NCBI RefSeq assembly: GCF_002931555.1
Contig: NZ_PSTZ01000010.1
Coordinates: forward strand, 124,001 to 188,000
DNA from: Pseudoclavibacter sp. RFBB5
GTDB taxonomy: Bacteria > Actinomycetota > Actinomycetes > Actinomycetales > Microbacteriaceae
DNA: 64,000 nt
Direction: 5' to 3'
The translations under genes and the position numbers were made by a program. Under the pieces are notes generated by a model. The model was given only the letters and a program-made list of their open reading frames with translations, made no database searches and was not told the DNA's origin. This document shows positions 1-9,655 of the stretch, one piece after another. The first letter of the stretch is position 1, and every line of letters starts with the position of its first letter.

Positions 1-260
1 CGACTGATCTCAAGGTGCGCGTCTGGTACGAGCGAATGCACGTGCTCGCGAGCGACGGCCTCGTCGTCCCCACGTGCCACGAGCCTGACAGCGTCGGCGA
101 CGGCGTCCTGCAACCGGACTTGCACGACGACGCCCTGCAGTCCCGTGAGGCAGAAGGCGAGCAGGAGGACGACGGCGGGTGCCACGATGGCGAACTCCGC
201 CGTCGCCGAGCCACGCTGGGAGCTCGCGGGCAGGAGCCATCGGGGCACCCGACGCATCAT
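1..260 (-). CDS. TadE-like minor pseudopilin, C-terminus cut by window edge
   Basis: The reading frame starts with ATG at 260 and runs off the left edge of the window. The visible 86 or so residues begin MMRRVPRWLLPASS and contain a pilin-like segment, GSATAEFAIVAPAVVLLLAFC, that is a hydrophobic helix preceded by the E/F pair typical of TadE/TadF-type pseudopilins. The start overlaps the stop of the upstream DUF4244 gene by four bases (ATGA), so it is translationally coupled to the Tad operon. TadE proteins are membrane-inserted minor pilins needed for assembly of Flp pili. The family call rests on the N-terminal helix and the neighbours. Confidence 0.7.
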   Translation of the reverse strand, partial: MMRRVPRWLLPASSQRGSATAEFAIVAPAVVLLLAFCLTGLQGVVVQVRLQDAVADAVRLVARGDDEAVAREHVHSLVPDAHLEIS

Positions 261-475
261 TCGTCCAGCGTGAGGGCGGTGCGGATGATGTTCTCGAGCA
301 AGCCCCTGACCTCGTCGCTCTGCATGATGACGACGAGGAGCCCCGCGAACGCGACGGCTGCCATCGTCGCGATCGCGTACTCGGCCGTCGCGGCCCCCTC
401 GTCATCGCGCATCCACTGCCGGAGTCTGCTCAACAGGCCTCGGGATGCGTCGCCGAAGGTCGTGATCTGGAACAT
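257..475 (-). CDS. DUF4244 Flp-type pilin-like protein
   Basis: This is a 72-residue protein. A short charged leader ends in DDEGAATAEYAIATMAAVAFAGLL. The G-AATAEY block matches the class III (Flp) prepilin processing site, with cleavage expected after Gly, and it is followed by one hydrophobic helix that would form the pilus core. The size and motif fit the actinobacterial DUF4244 family, which replaces classical Flp in many Microbacteriaceae Tad loci. It lies 60 bp after the TadB/C gene and overlaps the next gene by four bases. It is probably the major or a minor subunit of a Tad pilus; which one cannot be decided here. Confidence 0.8.
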   Translation of the reverse strand: MFQITTFGDASRGLLSRLRQWMRDDEGAATAEYAIATMAAVAFAGLLVVIMQSDEVRGLLENIIRTALTLDE

Positions 476-535
476 GGGTGTACCTCTCTTATTACGTATT
501 GACGGTTGGAATGCGGCACGGGCGTATCGGGCGGC

Positions 536-1576
536 TCAGAGCCGCGAGATGGTCTGGGTCACGACGGCGAGGATGAGCGGAGCGACGCCGAGCAGGAGAA
601 AGGCCGGGAGCACGCACAGGCCGAGCGGCAGCATGAGGCGCACGCCGAGTTCGGCCGCTTTCCTGCTCGACGCGGCGCGCGCGTCGCGTCGCTCGAGCGC
701 GGCTTCGCTGCGCAAGAGGGATGCGGCGGGCACCCCAGCGTCGCGGGCGAGCTCCAGCACTCGGTCGACGCACCCGCCGCCCAGGCCGGTTCGAGCCTCC
801 GAACGCCCGTCGGTTCCGAGCGCCGCGTCATCGAGCGCGCGTTGCACAAGCGGGCGGACCGCGGCGACGGATGTGCCTCCAAGCATCCCGAGCGCCGTCA
901 GGTCCAGGGCGAGGCCTGGCAGCTGCTCTCGTCGGGAAGCCGCTGCGATGAGTGCCCTGTTCCAGAGGTGCGCGGCGACCATGAGGGCGACCCCTCCGCC
1001 GAGACAGGCGAGGCCGATCGGCGTGCCGAAGAGCATCCCGAGGCTGTCGAAGCCGAGTGCGAGCCCGAGGAGGACTCCGACGGCGGGCAACGCCATGACC
1101 AGCCGCGCGGCGCTGCTCGGGCCCGCGAGCGCGAGTTGCACCTCCCGCTCGGAGGCGCCGAAGTCGCGGAACGTCTGGGCCAGTTCGCCGAGGCCCCGGG
1201 CAAGCGGGGCCCCCGTGGTCTCGGCGAGGGACCAGGCGCAGCCGAGGGCTCGCCAGCTCGGCTCATCGTGCTCCCGGAGCATCGCACCGACTCGCTTGCC
1301 AGCGCGCACGCCTCTCGCGATGGTGAGCTCGACGGGATCGCTGGTGGCGGCGCGCCACCGCGCGGGGCGAGGAATCCTCAGGCGGAGCCTGCCCTCCACC
1401 CAGGATGCGAGCCGCCTCCAGGCGATTCGTCCGGACCTCGGTGATTCTTCGGAGGCGGCGAAGCTCGCCACGTGCTGCCACGCGGAATCCGCTGTGGTGC
1501 CGCCTGCGAGCAGGGCTGCGAGTCGCTCGACGACCGCCGCGGTGCGCTCGGCAGCGTCGACATCGTGCTGGGTCAT
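536..1576 (-). CDS. Tad pilus inner-membrane platform protein (fused TadB/TadC, T2SS F family)
   Basis: This is a 346-residue membrane protein of the type II secretion F family. The N-terminal half has the cytoplasmic helical motif (CAWSLAETTGAPLARGL around 110-130) followed by a hydrophobic pair near 150-205. A second half has LPGLALDLTALGMLGGTSV, the matching VDRVLELARDAGVPAASLL segment and a terminal hydrophobic helix ending LLLGVAPLILAVV. The two halves resemble the ends of separate TadB and TadC proteins, so it is probably a compact fusion of the two. Its ATG overlaps the TadA stop by four bases. It is predicted to form the membrane platform driven by the TadA ATPase. Confidence 0.8.
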   Translation of the reverse strand: MTQHDVDAAERTAAVVERLAALLAGGTTADSAWQHVASFAASEESPRSGRIAWRRLASWVEGRLRLRIPRPARWRAATSDPVELTIARGVRAGKRVGAMLREHDEPSWRALGCAWSLAETTGAPLARGLGELAQTFRDFGASEREVQLALAGPSSAARLVMALPAVGVLLGLALGFDSLGMLFGTPIGLACLGGGVALMVAAHLWNRALIAAASRREQLPGLALDLTALGMLGGTSVAAVRPLVQRALDDAALGTDGRSEARTGLGGGCVDRVLELARDAGVPAASLLRSEAALERRDARAASSRKAAELGVRLMLPLGLCVLPAFLLLGVAPLILAVVTQTISRL

Positions 1577-2766
1577 CGCCGGCCGAGACCTCGGTGACCC
1601 GGATCGTGTCGGCGTTCATCTCCGCGACGGACATCAGCCTCGCCGGCGGTGGCAGACGCGAGAGCCGTGACGTTCTTCGCCTGGCCAGATTCTCGACGCA
1701 GGACCGACGCGATGGCCAGGCGCCCGGCCTCATCGAGGCAGAACTCCCCGATGTCCGCGAGCCGCCGATGCCCGACGGACGTGCGCTCGACGTGCATGAC
1801 GAGGTCGATGGCGCTCACGGTCTGCCTGGCGACCGCATCCTGCGTCATGCCGGCAAGCGCGCCAAGGGCCTCGAGGCGCGAGGGCACATCGGCGAGGGAG
1901 TTCGCGTGGAGCGTGCCCGCGCCGCCGTCGTGCCCCGTGTTGAGTGCGGCCAGGAGCTCCCGGAGTTCGGCGCCGCGACATTCGCCGAGCACGAGCCTGT
2001 CCGGGCGCATCCGCAGCGACTCGCGGACGAGACGCTCGAGCGGCACGCTCCCGGCCCCCTCGATGTTCGCCTGTCTCGCCTCGAGCGAGACGCTGTGGGG
2101 ATGTGCGATGCGCAGCTCGGCGACGTCCTCGATCACGACGATGCGGTCGCGGGGGTCTGACTCCGAGAGGAGCGCGGACAGGAACGTCGTCTTCCCGCTT
2201 CCGCCGGCACCCGTGATGAGCACATTGGCACGAGCCCGCACCGCTTCCCGGACGAGCTCCTCCGCGCCAGGAGAGAAGAACGCCTGCCGGTCGAGCTGCT
2301 CGATGGTGAGCTGGCGGACCCGCGGTGCCCGAATGGACAGGAGCGTGCCGGAGATCGACACCGGAGGCAGCACAGCGTGCACGCGGATGCCGTCAGCGAT
2401 GCGCACGTCGACGCACGGCGCGGATTCGTCGAGGTGCCTGCCGCCGGCAGCGACGATACGGACGGCCAGTTCGCGCAGCGCCCGCTCGCTCGGCGCCACC
2501 CAGGAGTCTTCCCGCTCCGCGCCGCCGCCTCGATCGACGAAGAGGCCGTCGGTGCCGTTGACGAAGAGGTCCGTGACCTCGCCATCGGCGACGTACATCG
2601 CCAGGGGACCGAACGCGTCCGCCTGACCTCGAGTCAATGTCCGAACGGATCGCGGCGTGCTCTCCGCGGTGCGCGGCGGCAACGGCAGCGAGGCCGCACG
2701 CTGCGAGGCCGGACGAGCGACGAAGCGCTGGCCTGATGTCGATTCGAGAGCTGAGCCGTGTGCCAT
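1573..2766 (-). CDS. tadA: TadA/CpaF family pilus assembly ATPase
   Basis: This hexameric secretion ATPase powers Flp pilus assembly. With the chosen ATG at 2766 it is 397 residues. EVTDLFVNG near 63-71 is the typical N-terminal domain motif. GAGGSGKTT (about 186-194) is the Walker A loop, IVVIEDVAEL (about 210-219) the Asp box, and the segment LRMRPDRLVLGECRGAE the Walker B and arginine region, followed by the His box GTLHANS. The frame is open up to 2847, but the extra residues there are low complexity. No strong ribosome site marks any start, so the N-terminus is uncertain. It is first in the visible operon, which continues into TadB/C, pilin and TadE. Confidence 0.85.
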   Translation of the reverse strand: MAHGSALESTSGQRFVARPASQRAASLPLPPRTAESTPRSVRTLTRGQADAFGPLAMYVADGEVTDLFVNGTDGLFVDRGGGAEREDSWVAPSERALRELAVRIVAAGGRHLDESAPCVDVRIADGIRVHAVLPPVSISGTLLSIRAPRVRQLTIEQLDRQAFFSPGAEELVREAVRARANVLITGAGGSGKTTFLSALLSESDPRDRIVVIEDVAELRIAHPHSVSLEARQANIEGAGSVPLERLVRESLRMRPDRLVLGECRGAELRELLAALNTGHDGGAGTLHANSLADVPSRLEALGALAGMTQDAVARQTVSAIDLVMHVERTSVGHRRLADIGEFCLDEAGRLAIASVLRRESGQAKNVTALASATAGEADVRRGDERRHDPGHRGLGRR

Positions 2767-3336
2767 GCACGAAGCGTACGAACGCCGGAGGCCCACGAGT
2801 CCGATGGCCGTCGCGCCTGTGCATGGGCCACTGTGCACAGGGCACACGACGACGGAGTCGCGCCGGACCGAACCGGGGCCGCGGGAGAATTGGAGAGGCG
2901 CCCGGACAGGGGGATATCCGAGCGCCTCAGCTCATGCAGCGTTCAGGGGGGGTGATTGCTGCAGAGCGACGATAGTTGCGACAGAGAGCGAAACCATCGA
3001 GGTCCATGGTAGTGCATATTTCGTCCAGAAAACTAGCCGGTCGGCTGTCTATCGAAAAATGTTCGGCTACAGCCCGCACTTCCGCGCGAGATCACGGTTT
3101 ACGCCACATTTTTCACCCCCGACACGCCGCGCGCTCACGTCTGCGCGTGGCATGGACTGCGCCACGGCTGGCACAAGTTCGGGTTCACGTGCTCCCCGAA
3201 GCGAGGTGGCCCCGGGAAGCCCGCGGACATTCCCCCCGAAAGGCGGGAGTCGCGGCACATGCTGGCTCCGTAGACTTCTGGCACGCTGCGCCGCATTGAG
3301 GCGGTGCCGGATCGCAATGACGCGAAAGGACCTGTG
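2767..3336. other. intergenic region between divergent tadA and acs
   Basis: About 570 bp with no supported gene. It separates the leftward Tad operon from rightward acs and must carry both promoters. The stretch 2960-3060 is noticeably more AT-rich than its surroundings and is the likeliest promoter area. No riboswitch or convincing operator could be identified by eye. Confidence 0.4.
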
Positions 3337-5304
<1,968 letters not shown>

Positions 5305-5323
5305 TCCGCAGGGCGAGGCGAGC

Positions 5324-5361
5324 GAAGCCCTGCACCTCTCGGGAGAGGGATGCAGGGCTTC
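5324..5361. terminator. hairpin between convergent acs and ridA
   Basis: Inverted repeat with 11-bp perfect arms GAAGCCCTGCA (5324-5334) and TGCAGGGCTTC (5351-5361), with further pairing inside the loop. It lies 20 bp after acs and 31 bp before the end of the convergent RidA gene, so it can end transcription from both sides. Confidence 0.75.
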
Positions 5362-5391
5362 GTGGTGTGCGGATGCTCGCGAACGAGCTCG

Positions 5392-5853
5392 CTACTCGTA
5401 GGCGACGATGAGGTCGACCTCCACGGGCGAGTCGAGCGGCAGCACCGCGACGCCGACCGCGGCGCGGACATGCTTGCCGGCGTCGCCGAACGCGAGGCCG
5501 AGCATCTCGGAGACGCCGTTGGCGACCAGGGGCTGCTCGGTGAAGTCCGGAGCGGAGGCGACGTAGACCGTCACCTTCACGACGCGCGTGACGCGGTCGA
5601 GGTCGCCGATGACGGACTTGATGGCGGCGAGCGCGTTGAGGCCGGCGAAGGCGGCGAACTCGATCGCATCGTCGCGCGGGACCTCGGCGCCGACCTTGCC
5701 CTTCTCGGGGATCGCGCCCTCGATGAACGGCAGCTGGCCGGACGTGTAGACGAGACCGCCGTGCTCGACGGCCGGGACGTAGTCGGCGACGGGAGCTGCG
5801 ACGGGCGGCACCGCCATCCCCATCGCGCCGAGACGCTCTTCGACCTGGCTCAT
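5392..5853 (-). CDS. RidA family reactive-imine deaminase
   Basis: This is a 153-residue RidA (YjgF/YER057c/UK114) protein, cytosolic and probably trimeric, hydrolysing reactive enamine/imine intermediates from PLP enzymes. VYTSGQLPF is the family N-terminal motif. HVRAAVGVAVLPLDSPVEVDLIVAYE is the C-terminal signature, with the Arg that binds the substrate carboxylate retained. It overlaps the stop of an upstream 54-residue DUF4177 gene by four bases, so the two are co-translated. Subfamily (archetypal RidA or Rid4-7) cannot be settled by eye. Confidence 0.9.
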   Translation of the reverse strand: MSQVEERLGAMGMAVPPVAAPVADYVPAVEHGGLVYTSGQLPFIEGAIPEKGKVGAEVPRDDAIEFAAFAGLNALAAIKSVIGDLDRVTRVVKVTVYVASAPDFTEQPLVANGVSEMLGLAFGDAGKHVRAAVGVAVLPLDSPVEVDLIVAYE

Positions 5854-6014
5854 GACTGCTCCCCCGCGATCGGACGCTTCATGTAGGCGACGGAGCCGCC
5901 CTCAGCATTGGTGGAAACCTGGACCAGTTCCCAGCCCTGAGCACCCCAGTTGTTGAGGATGACAGTGGGGGTGTGCAACGGGAGCGGGGTGATGAAATAT
6001 TCCCACTTCTGCAT
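5850..6014 (-). CDS. DUF4177-like small protein
   Basis: This is a 54-residue protein starting MQKWEYFITPLPL and containing NNWGAQGWELVQV, the WELV core of DUF4177. The ATG at 6014 has a good ribosome site (AGGAGG eight bases upstream). Its stop overlaps the RidA start as ATGA. No enzymatic residues are apparent. The function is unknown; it may be a small partner of RidA, since such pairs are common in actinobacteria. Confidence 0.85.
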   Translation of the reverse strand: MQKWEYFITPLPLHTPTVILNNWGAQGWELVQVSTNAEGGSVAYMKRPIAGEQS

Positions 6015-6111
6015 GGACGTCCTCCTGTGCGTGAGCGCTCAGGCGCTTCATGGGGTTCTCATTGAACACTCCTGAAGACGCCGAGAGCGGGTGTGACTTA
6101 CCCTTGATCCT

Positions 6112-8634
6112 ATGTCTGTCACGAATCCAGGGGCGCCCAAACGCAACATTCTGGGCGGCCTCCTAGGGCTGCTCGGTATGAGCGGAGTCGCGGGCGTGCT
6201 CGTCACGGCCATGATCACGCCGCTCATCGCCGTCACCGGTGTGGCCGCGAACAGCACCATCTCGCTGTTCGAGAACCTCCCGACGTACCTCGAGATCGGC
6301 TCGCTGCAGCAGAAGACCGAGCTGTATGCCTCCAACGGACAGAAGTTCGCCGAGTTCTACAACCAGAACCGCGAGGAGGTCTCGCTCGACCAGATCTCCC
6401 CGTACGTCGCAGCAGCGGCCATCTCGGTGGAAGACCCGCGCTTCCGTGAGCACGGCGGCGTCGACGTCATCTCCGCGGCACGAGCTCTCGCGCAGTCCGT
6501 CATCGGCGACGGCGCGGCGGGTGCATCCACGATCACCATGCAGTACGTGCGCAACGTGCGCGTGCAGACGGCCGAGGCGATCCCCAACCAGGAGGAGCGC
6601 GACAAGGCCTACCTCGAGGCGACCGAGACCACCACGGGCCGCAAGCTCCAGGAGATGCGCCTCGCGATCGGCGTCGAGAAGCAGTTCTCGAAGGACGAGA
6701 TCCTGCAGGGCTACCTCAACATCGCCCTCTTCGGCGGAACGACGTACGGCATCGAGTCTGCGGCGCAGCGCTACTTCGGCAAGTCGGCGCTCGACCTGAA
6801 CCTGCAGGAGTCGGCGAGCCTCATCGCCATCGTGCAGGAGCCCAACGCCTACCGGCTCGACGTGCCAGAGAACATCGAGGCGAACAAGATCCGCCGCGAC
6901 TACATCCTCATGCGCATGATGGAGGAAGGCGCGATCGACCAGGCGACCTACGAGGCGACCATCGCGACGCCCGTCGAGCCCCGCCCGACCGAGCCGAGGC
7001 ACGGCTGCGGCGCGGCCGAGGGCAACGCGCAGTACTTCTGCGACTACGTCCGGCTCATCATGGTGCAGGACCCGGCCTTCGGCGAGACCTACGAAGAGCG
7101 GCAGTTCAACTTCCAGACCAAGGGCTACCAGATCAAGACGACCCTCGACCTCGACATGCAGGCGCAGGGTCAGGCCTCGATGGCCTCCGCGGTTCCCGCG
7201 TACGTCGAGGGCATGGACATGGGATCAGCTGCCTCGATGGTCGAGGAGGGCACGGGCCGCGTGCTCATGATGGTGCAGAACACCGCCTTCGGCGACACCG
7301 AGGAGCTTGCTGCCCAACCCGGCTACACCTCGGTGAACTACAACACCGACTACGAGTACGGAGGCTCCACCGGCTTCCAGGTCGGGTCGACGTACAAGAT
7401 GTTCACGCTCGCCGAATGGCTCGCATCGGGCAAGTCGCTCAACTCGTCGGTCAACGGCAAGGACCGCGCTTTCAACCTCATCAACTTCCAGAACTCGTGC
7501 CTCGGCGCCGACGGCGGCTCCTGGTCGCCGACGAACGACGGTGGCGCGAAGGTCGGCAACGTCTCCGTCCGCCAGGCCACCTCGCAGTCCATCAACACGG
7601 CCTACGTGGCGATGGCTGAGCAGCTCGACCAGTGCCGCATCCGCGACACGGCCATGGCCATGGGCGCGCACCGTGCCGACGGCGCGGTCAACGAGTCGAA
7701 CCCGGCAGCCGTGCTCGGCACGAACACCATCGCGCCGCTCTCCATGGCGACCGCGGTAGCCGGCTTCGCGAACGGCGGCGTCACCTGCTCGCCCATCGCC
7801 ATCGACAGCATCACGCTGCGTGACGGCTCCGCCCTCGAGGCACCGAAGTCGACATGCAACCAGGCAGTCACCCCCGAGGTCGCCGCGGGAGTCACCTCGG
7901 CGCTCCAGGGCGTTGCAAACGGCGGTACCGGTAGCGCGTCCAACCCCGGCATCGCACCGCTGATGGGCAAGACCGGCACGACGGACAGCGGCCTGCAGAC
8001 GTGGATGGTCGGCGCGACCTCGAAGGTCGGCCTCGCCGTCTGGGTCGGCAACGCGAGCGGCCAGGTGCCCATGTACGGCGTTGACCTGCCCCGCGCCGTC
8101 GGCAGCCAGACCCGTCACGTCATCTTCAACGACGTCATCGCGCAGGCGATGCGCGTCTACGGGGGCGACTCGTTCCCCGAGCCCACCGGCAGCGCCGTCC
8201 AGAACGAGCAGGTGACGGTCCCAGACCTCGCCGGCAAGTCGACGGCAGAGGCGAAGACGTCGCTCGAGGGGCTCGGCTTCAGCGTCTCGGTCGGCAACCC
8301 CGTCGAGTCCGAGCAGCCCGAGGGGACTGTCGCGAGCACGCTGCCGAGCGCCAACACGCGCGTCACGCAGGGCACGACGATCACGATCAACCCGTCGCGC
8401 GGACCGGACACCGCGCCGACGTCGGACGCCCTCGCCGCCCCCGACCTCGCGGGCCAGACCCAGGAACAGGCGCAGTCGACCCTCTCCCAACTGGGGTTCA
8501 ACGGCACGATGGCGATCCTGACCGAGAAGAGCGCGACCGTCCCGAGCGGGCAGGTCATCCGCACCGACCCGGCCCCCGGCGCGGAGCTCGAGCGCACCGG
8601 GTCCATCCAGGTCTACGTCTCTTCCGGCCCCTAA
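6112..8634 (+). CDS. bifunctional class A penicillin-binding protein with two PASTA domains (copy 1)
   Basis: This is an 840-residue peptidoglycan synthase: a short cytoplasmic tail, a membrane anchor (about 14-45), then a GT51 transglycosylase with EDPRFREHGG (catalytic Glu about 107), GASTITMQ and RKLQEMRLA. The transpeptidase has the SxxK serine in GSTYK (Ser about 426), an SxN motif in QSINTAY and KTGTTD (Lys about 620). Two C-terminal PASTA repeats (about 700-840) would bind muropeptides or lipid II. It is first in a three-gene run: phosphoesterase (33-bp gap), then a second paralogous PBP. Both PBPs end in the same xxVSSGP tail. All catalytic residues appear intact. Confidence 0.95.
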   Translation: MSVTNPGAPKRNILGGLLGLLGMSGVAGVLVTAMITPLIAVTGVAANSTISLFENLPTYLEIGSLQQKTELYASNGQKFAEFYNQNREEVSLDQISPYVAAAAISVEDPRFREHGGVDVISAARALAQSVIGDGAAGASTITMQYVRNVRVQTAEAIPNQEERDKAYLEATETTTGRKLQEMRLAIGVEKQFSKDEILQGYLNIALFGGTTYGIESAAQRYFGKSALDLNLQESASLIAIVQEPNAYRLDVPENIEANKIRRDYILMRMMEEGAIDQATYEATIATPVEPRPTEPRHGCGAAEGNAQYFCDYVRLIMVQDPAFGETYEERQFNFQTKGYQIKTTLDLDMQAQGQASMASAVPAYVEGMDMGSAASMVEEGTGRVLMMVQNTAFGDTEELAAQPGYTSVNYNTDYEYGGSTGFQVGSTYKMFTLAEWLASGKSLNSSVNGKDRAFNLINFQNSCLGADGGSWSPTNDGGAKVGNVSVRQATSQSINTAYVAMAEQLDQCRIRDTAMAMGAHRADGAVNESNPAAVLGTNTIAPLSMATAVAGFANGGVTCSPIAIDSITLRDGSALEAPKSTCNQAVTPEVAAGVTSALQGVANGGTGSASNPGIAPLMGKTGTTDSGLQTWMVGATSKVGLAVWVGNASGQVPMYGVDLPRAVGSQTRHVIFNDVIAQAMRVYGGDSFPEPTGSAVQNEQVTVPDLAGKSTAEAKTSLEGLGFSVSVGNPVESEQPEGTVASTLPSANTRVTQGTTITINPSRGPDTAPTSDALAAPDLAGQTQEQAQSTLSQLGFNGTMAILTEKSATVPSGQVIRTDPAPGAELERTGSIQVYVSSGP

Positions 8635-8667
8635 CGGGTCATCGCACTGACTGAAACGAGTTCCACC

Positions 8668-9651
8668 ATGGCGAATCCTGTCGCCACCTCGAGCTCCGGG
8701 AGACCTTCCCGACTCGGACCAGGCTCTTCATCTCTCGGAGCCGCAAGCGCCGTCGCCCTCACCCTTCTCGGGGTGGGGGCGGCGACCGCCGTATACGGCA
8801 CGATGATCGAGCGCCGGGCCTTCCGCCTGCGCCGCGTCGAGTCGCGCATCCTGCCGCCAGGCTCGGCCCCCCTGCGTGTACTGCACCTCAGCGACTTCCA
8901 CGTCGCGCCGTGGCAGCGCAAGAAGCAGGACTTCGTGCGAGGCCTCGCCGCGCTGAAGCCCGACCTCGTCGTCGGCACCGGCGACAATCTGGGTCACGTC
9001 GACGCCATCCCCACGGTCGCGCACATGCTGGAGCCGTTCGAGGGCATCCCCTCGGTGCATGTCTACGGCTCGAACGACTACCTGGGCCCCGTGCTCAAGA
9101 ACCCGTTCACCTATTTCGGTCGCTCCGCGCACGTCGCGAAGAAGGCCCCGCACCTCGACACGAAGACCCTCACCGGGCACTTCAATCGCCTCGGATGGAC
9201 GCCGCTCAACAACATGGCGGCCGTGCTCGAGGTCGCCGGCAGGCGCATCCGCTTCTTCGGCGTCAACGACCCGCATATCGAGGCCGACGACTTCGCGGCG
9301 GCGGGCAAAGCACTGCGGGAAGCGTCGGAGGGCCAGGACTGGGACCTCACCATCGGGCTCGCGCACGCCCCGTACCAGCGCGTGCTCAGCGGCCTCGTCG
9401 ACCTCGGCGCGGATGCGATCTTCGCCGGTCACACCCACGGCGGCCAGGTCTGCGTGCCCGGCTACGGCGCACTCGTCACCAACTGCGACATCCCACGCGA
9501 GCAGGTCAAGGGCCTGAGCGCCTGGACCTCGCGCGGCCGCACGGCCGCACTCCACGTCTCCGCCGGCCTCGGCACGTCGATCTACGCTCCCGTGCGTTTC
9601 GCGTGCCCGCCGGAAGCGACCCTCCTGACCTTCCTACCCCGGGTATCGTGA
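8668..9651 (+). CDS. membrane-anchored metallophosphoesterase (YkuE-like)
   Basis: This is a 327-residue calcineurin-like phosphoesterase. An N-terminal hydrophobic segment (about 25-50) anchors it. The metal ligands follow the family order: LSDFH, GTGDNLGH, a SNDY motif in place of the usual GNHD, AHAP and GHTHGGQ. Relatives are two-metal enzymes acting at the membrane or wall, some of them linked to cell-wall precursor metabolism; the substrate is unknown here. It sits between two class A PBP genes, with 33 bp to the first and 4 bp to the second, so co-transcription is almost certain. Confidence 0.9.
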   Translation: MANPVATSSSGRPSRLGPGSSSLGAASAVALTLLGVGAATAVYGTMIERRAFRLRRVESRILPPGSAPLRVLHLSDFHVAPWQRKKQDFVRGLAALKPDLVVGTGDNLGHVDAIPTVAHMLEPFEGIPSVHVYGSNDYLGPVLKNPFTYFGRSAHVAKKAPHLDTKTLTGHFNRLGWTPLNNMAAVLEVAGRRIRFFGVNDPHIEADDFAAAGKALREASEGQDWDLTIGLAHAPYQRVLSGLVDLGADAIFAGHTHGGQVCVPGYGALVTNCDIPREQVKGLSAWTSRGRTAALHVSAGLGTSIYAPVRFACPPEATLLTFLPRVS

Positions 9652-9655
9652 CGCC

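Noticed and set aside
2940-3060. Riboswitch or small RNA upstream of acs
   Set aside because: AT-rich, but no conserved riboswitch core or strong terminator was seen.
7225-8490. A 421-residue frame opposite the first PBP
   Set aside because: Antisense shadow; the PBP has all catalytic motifs.
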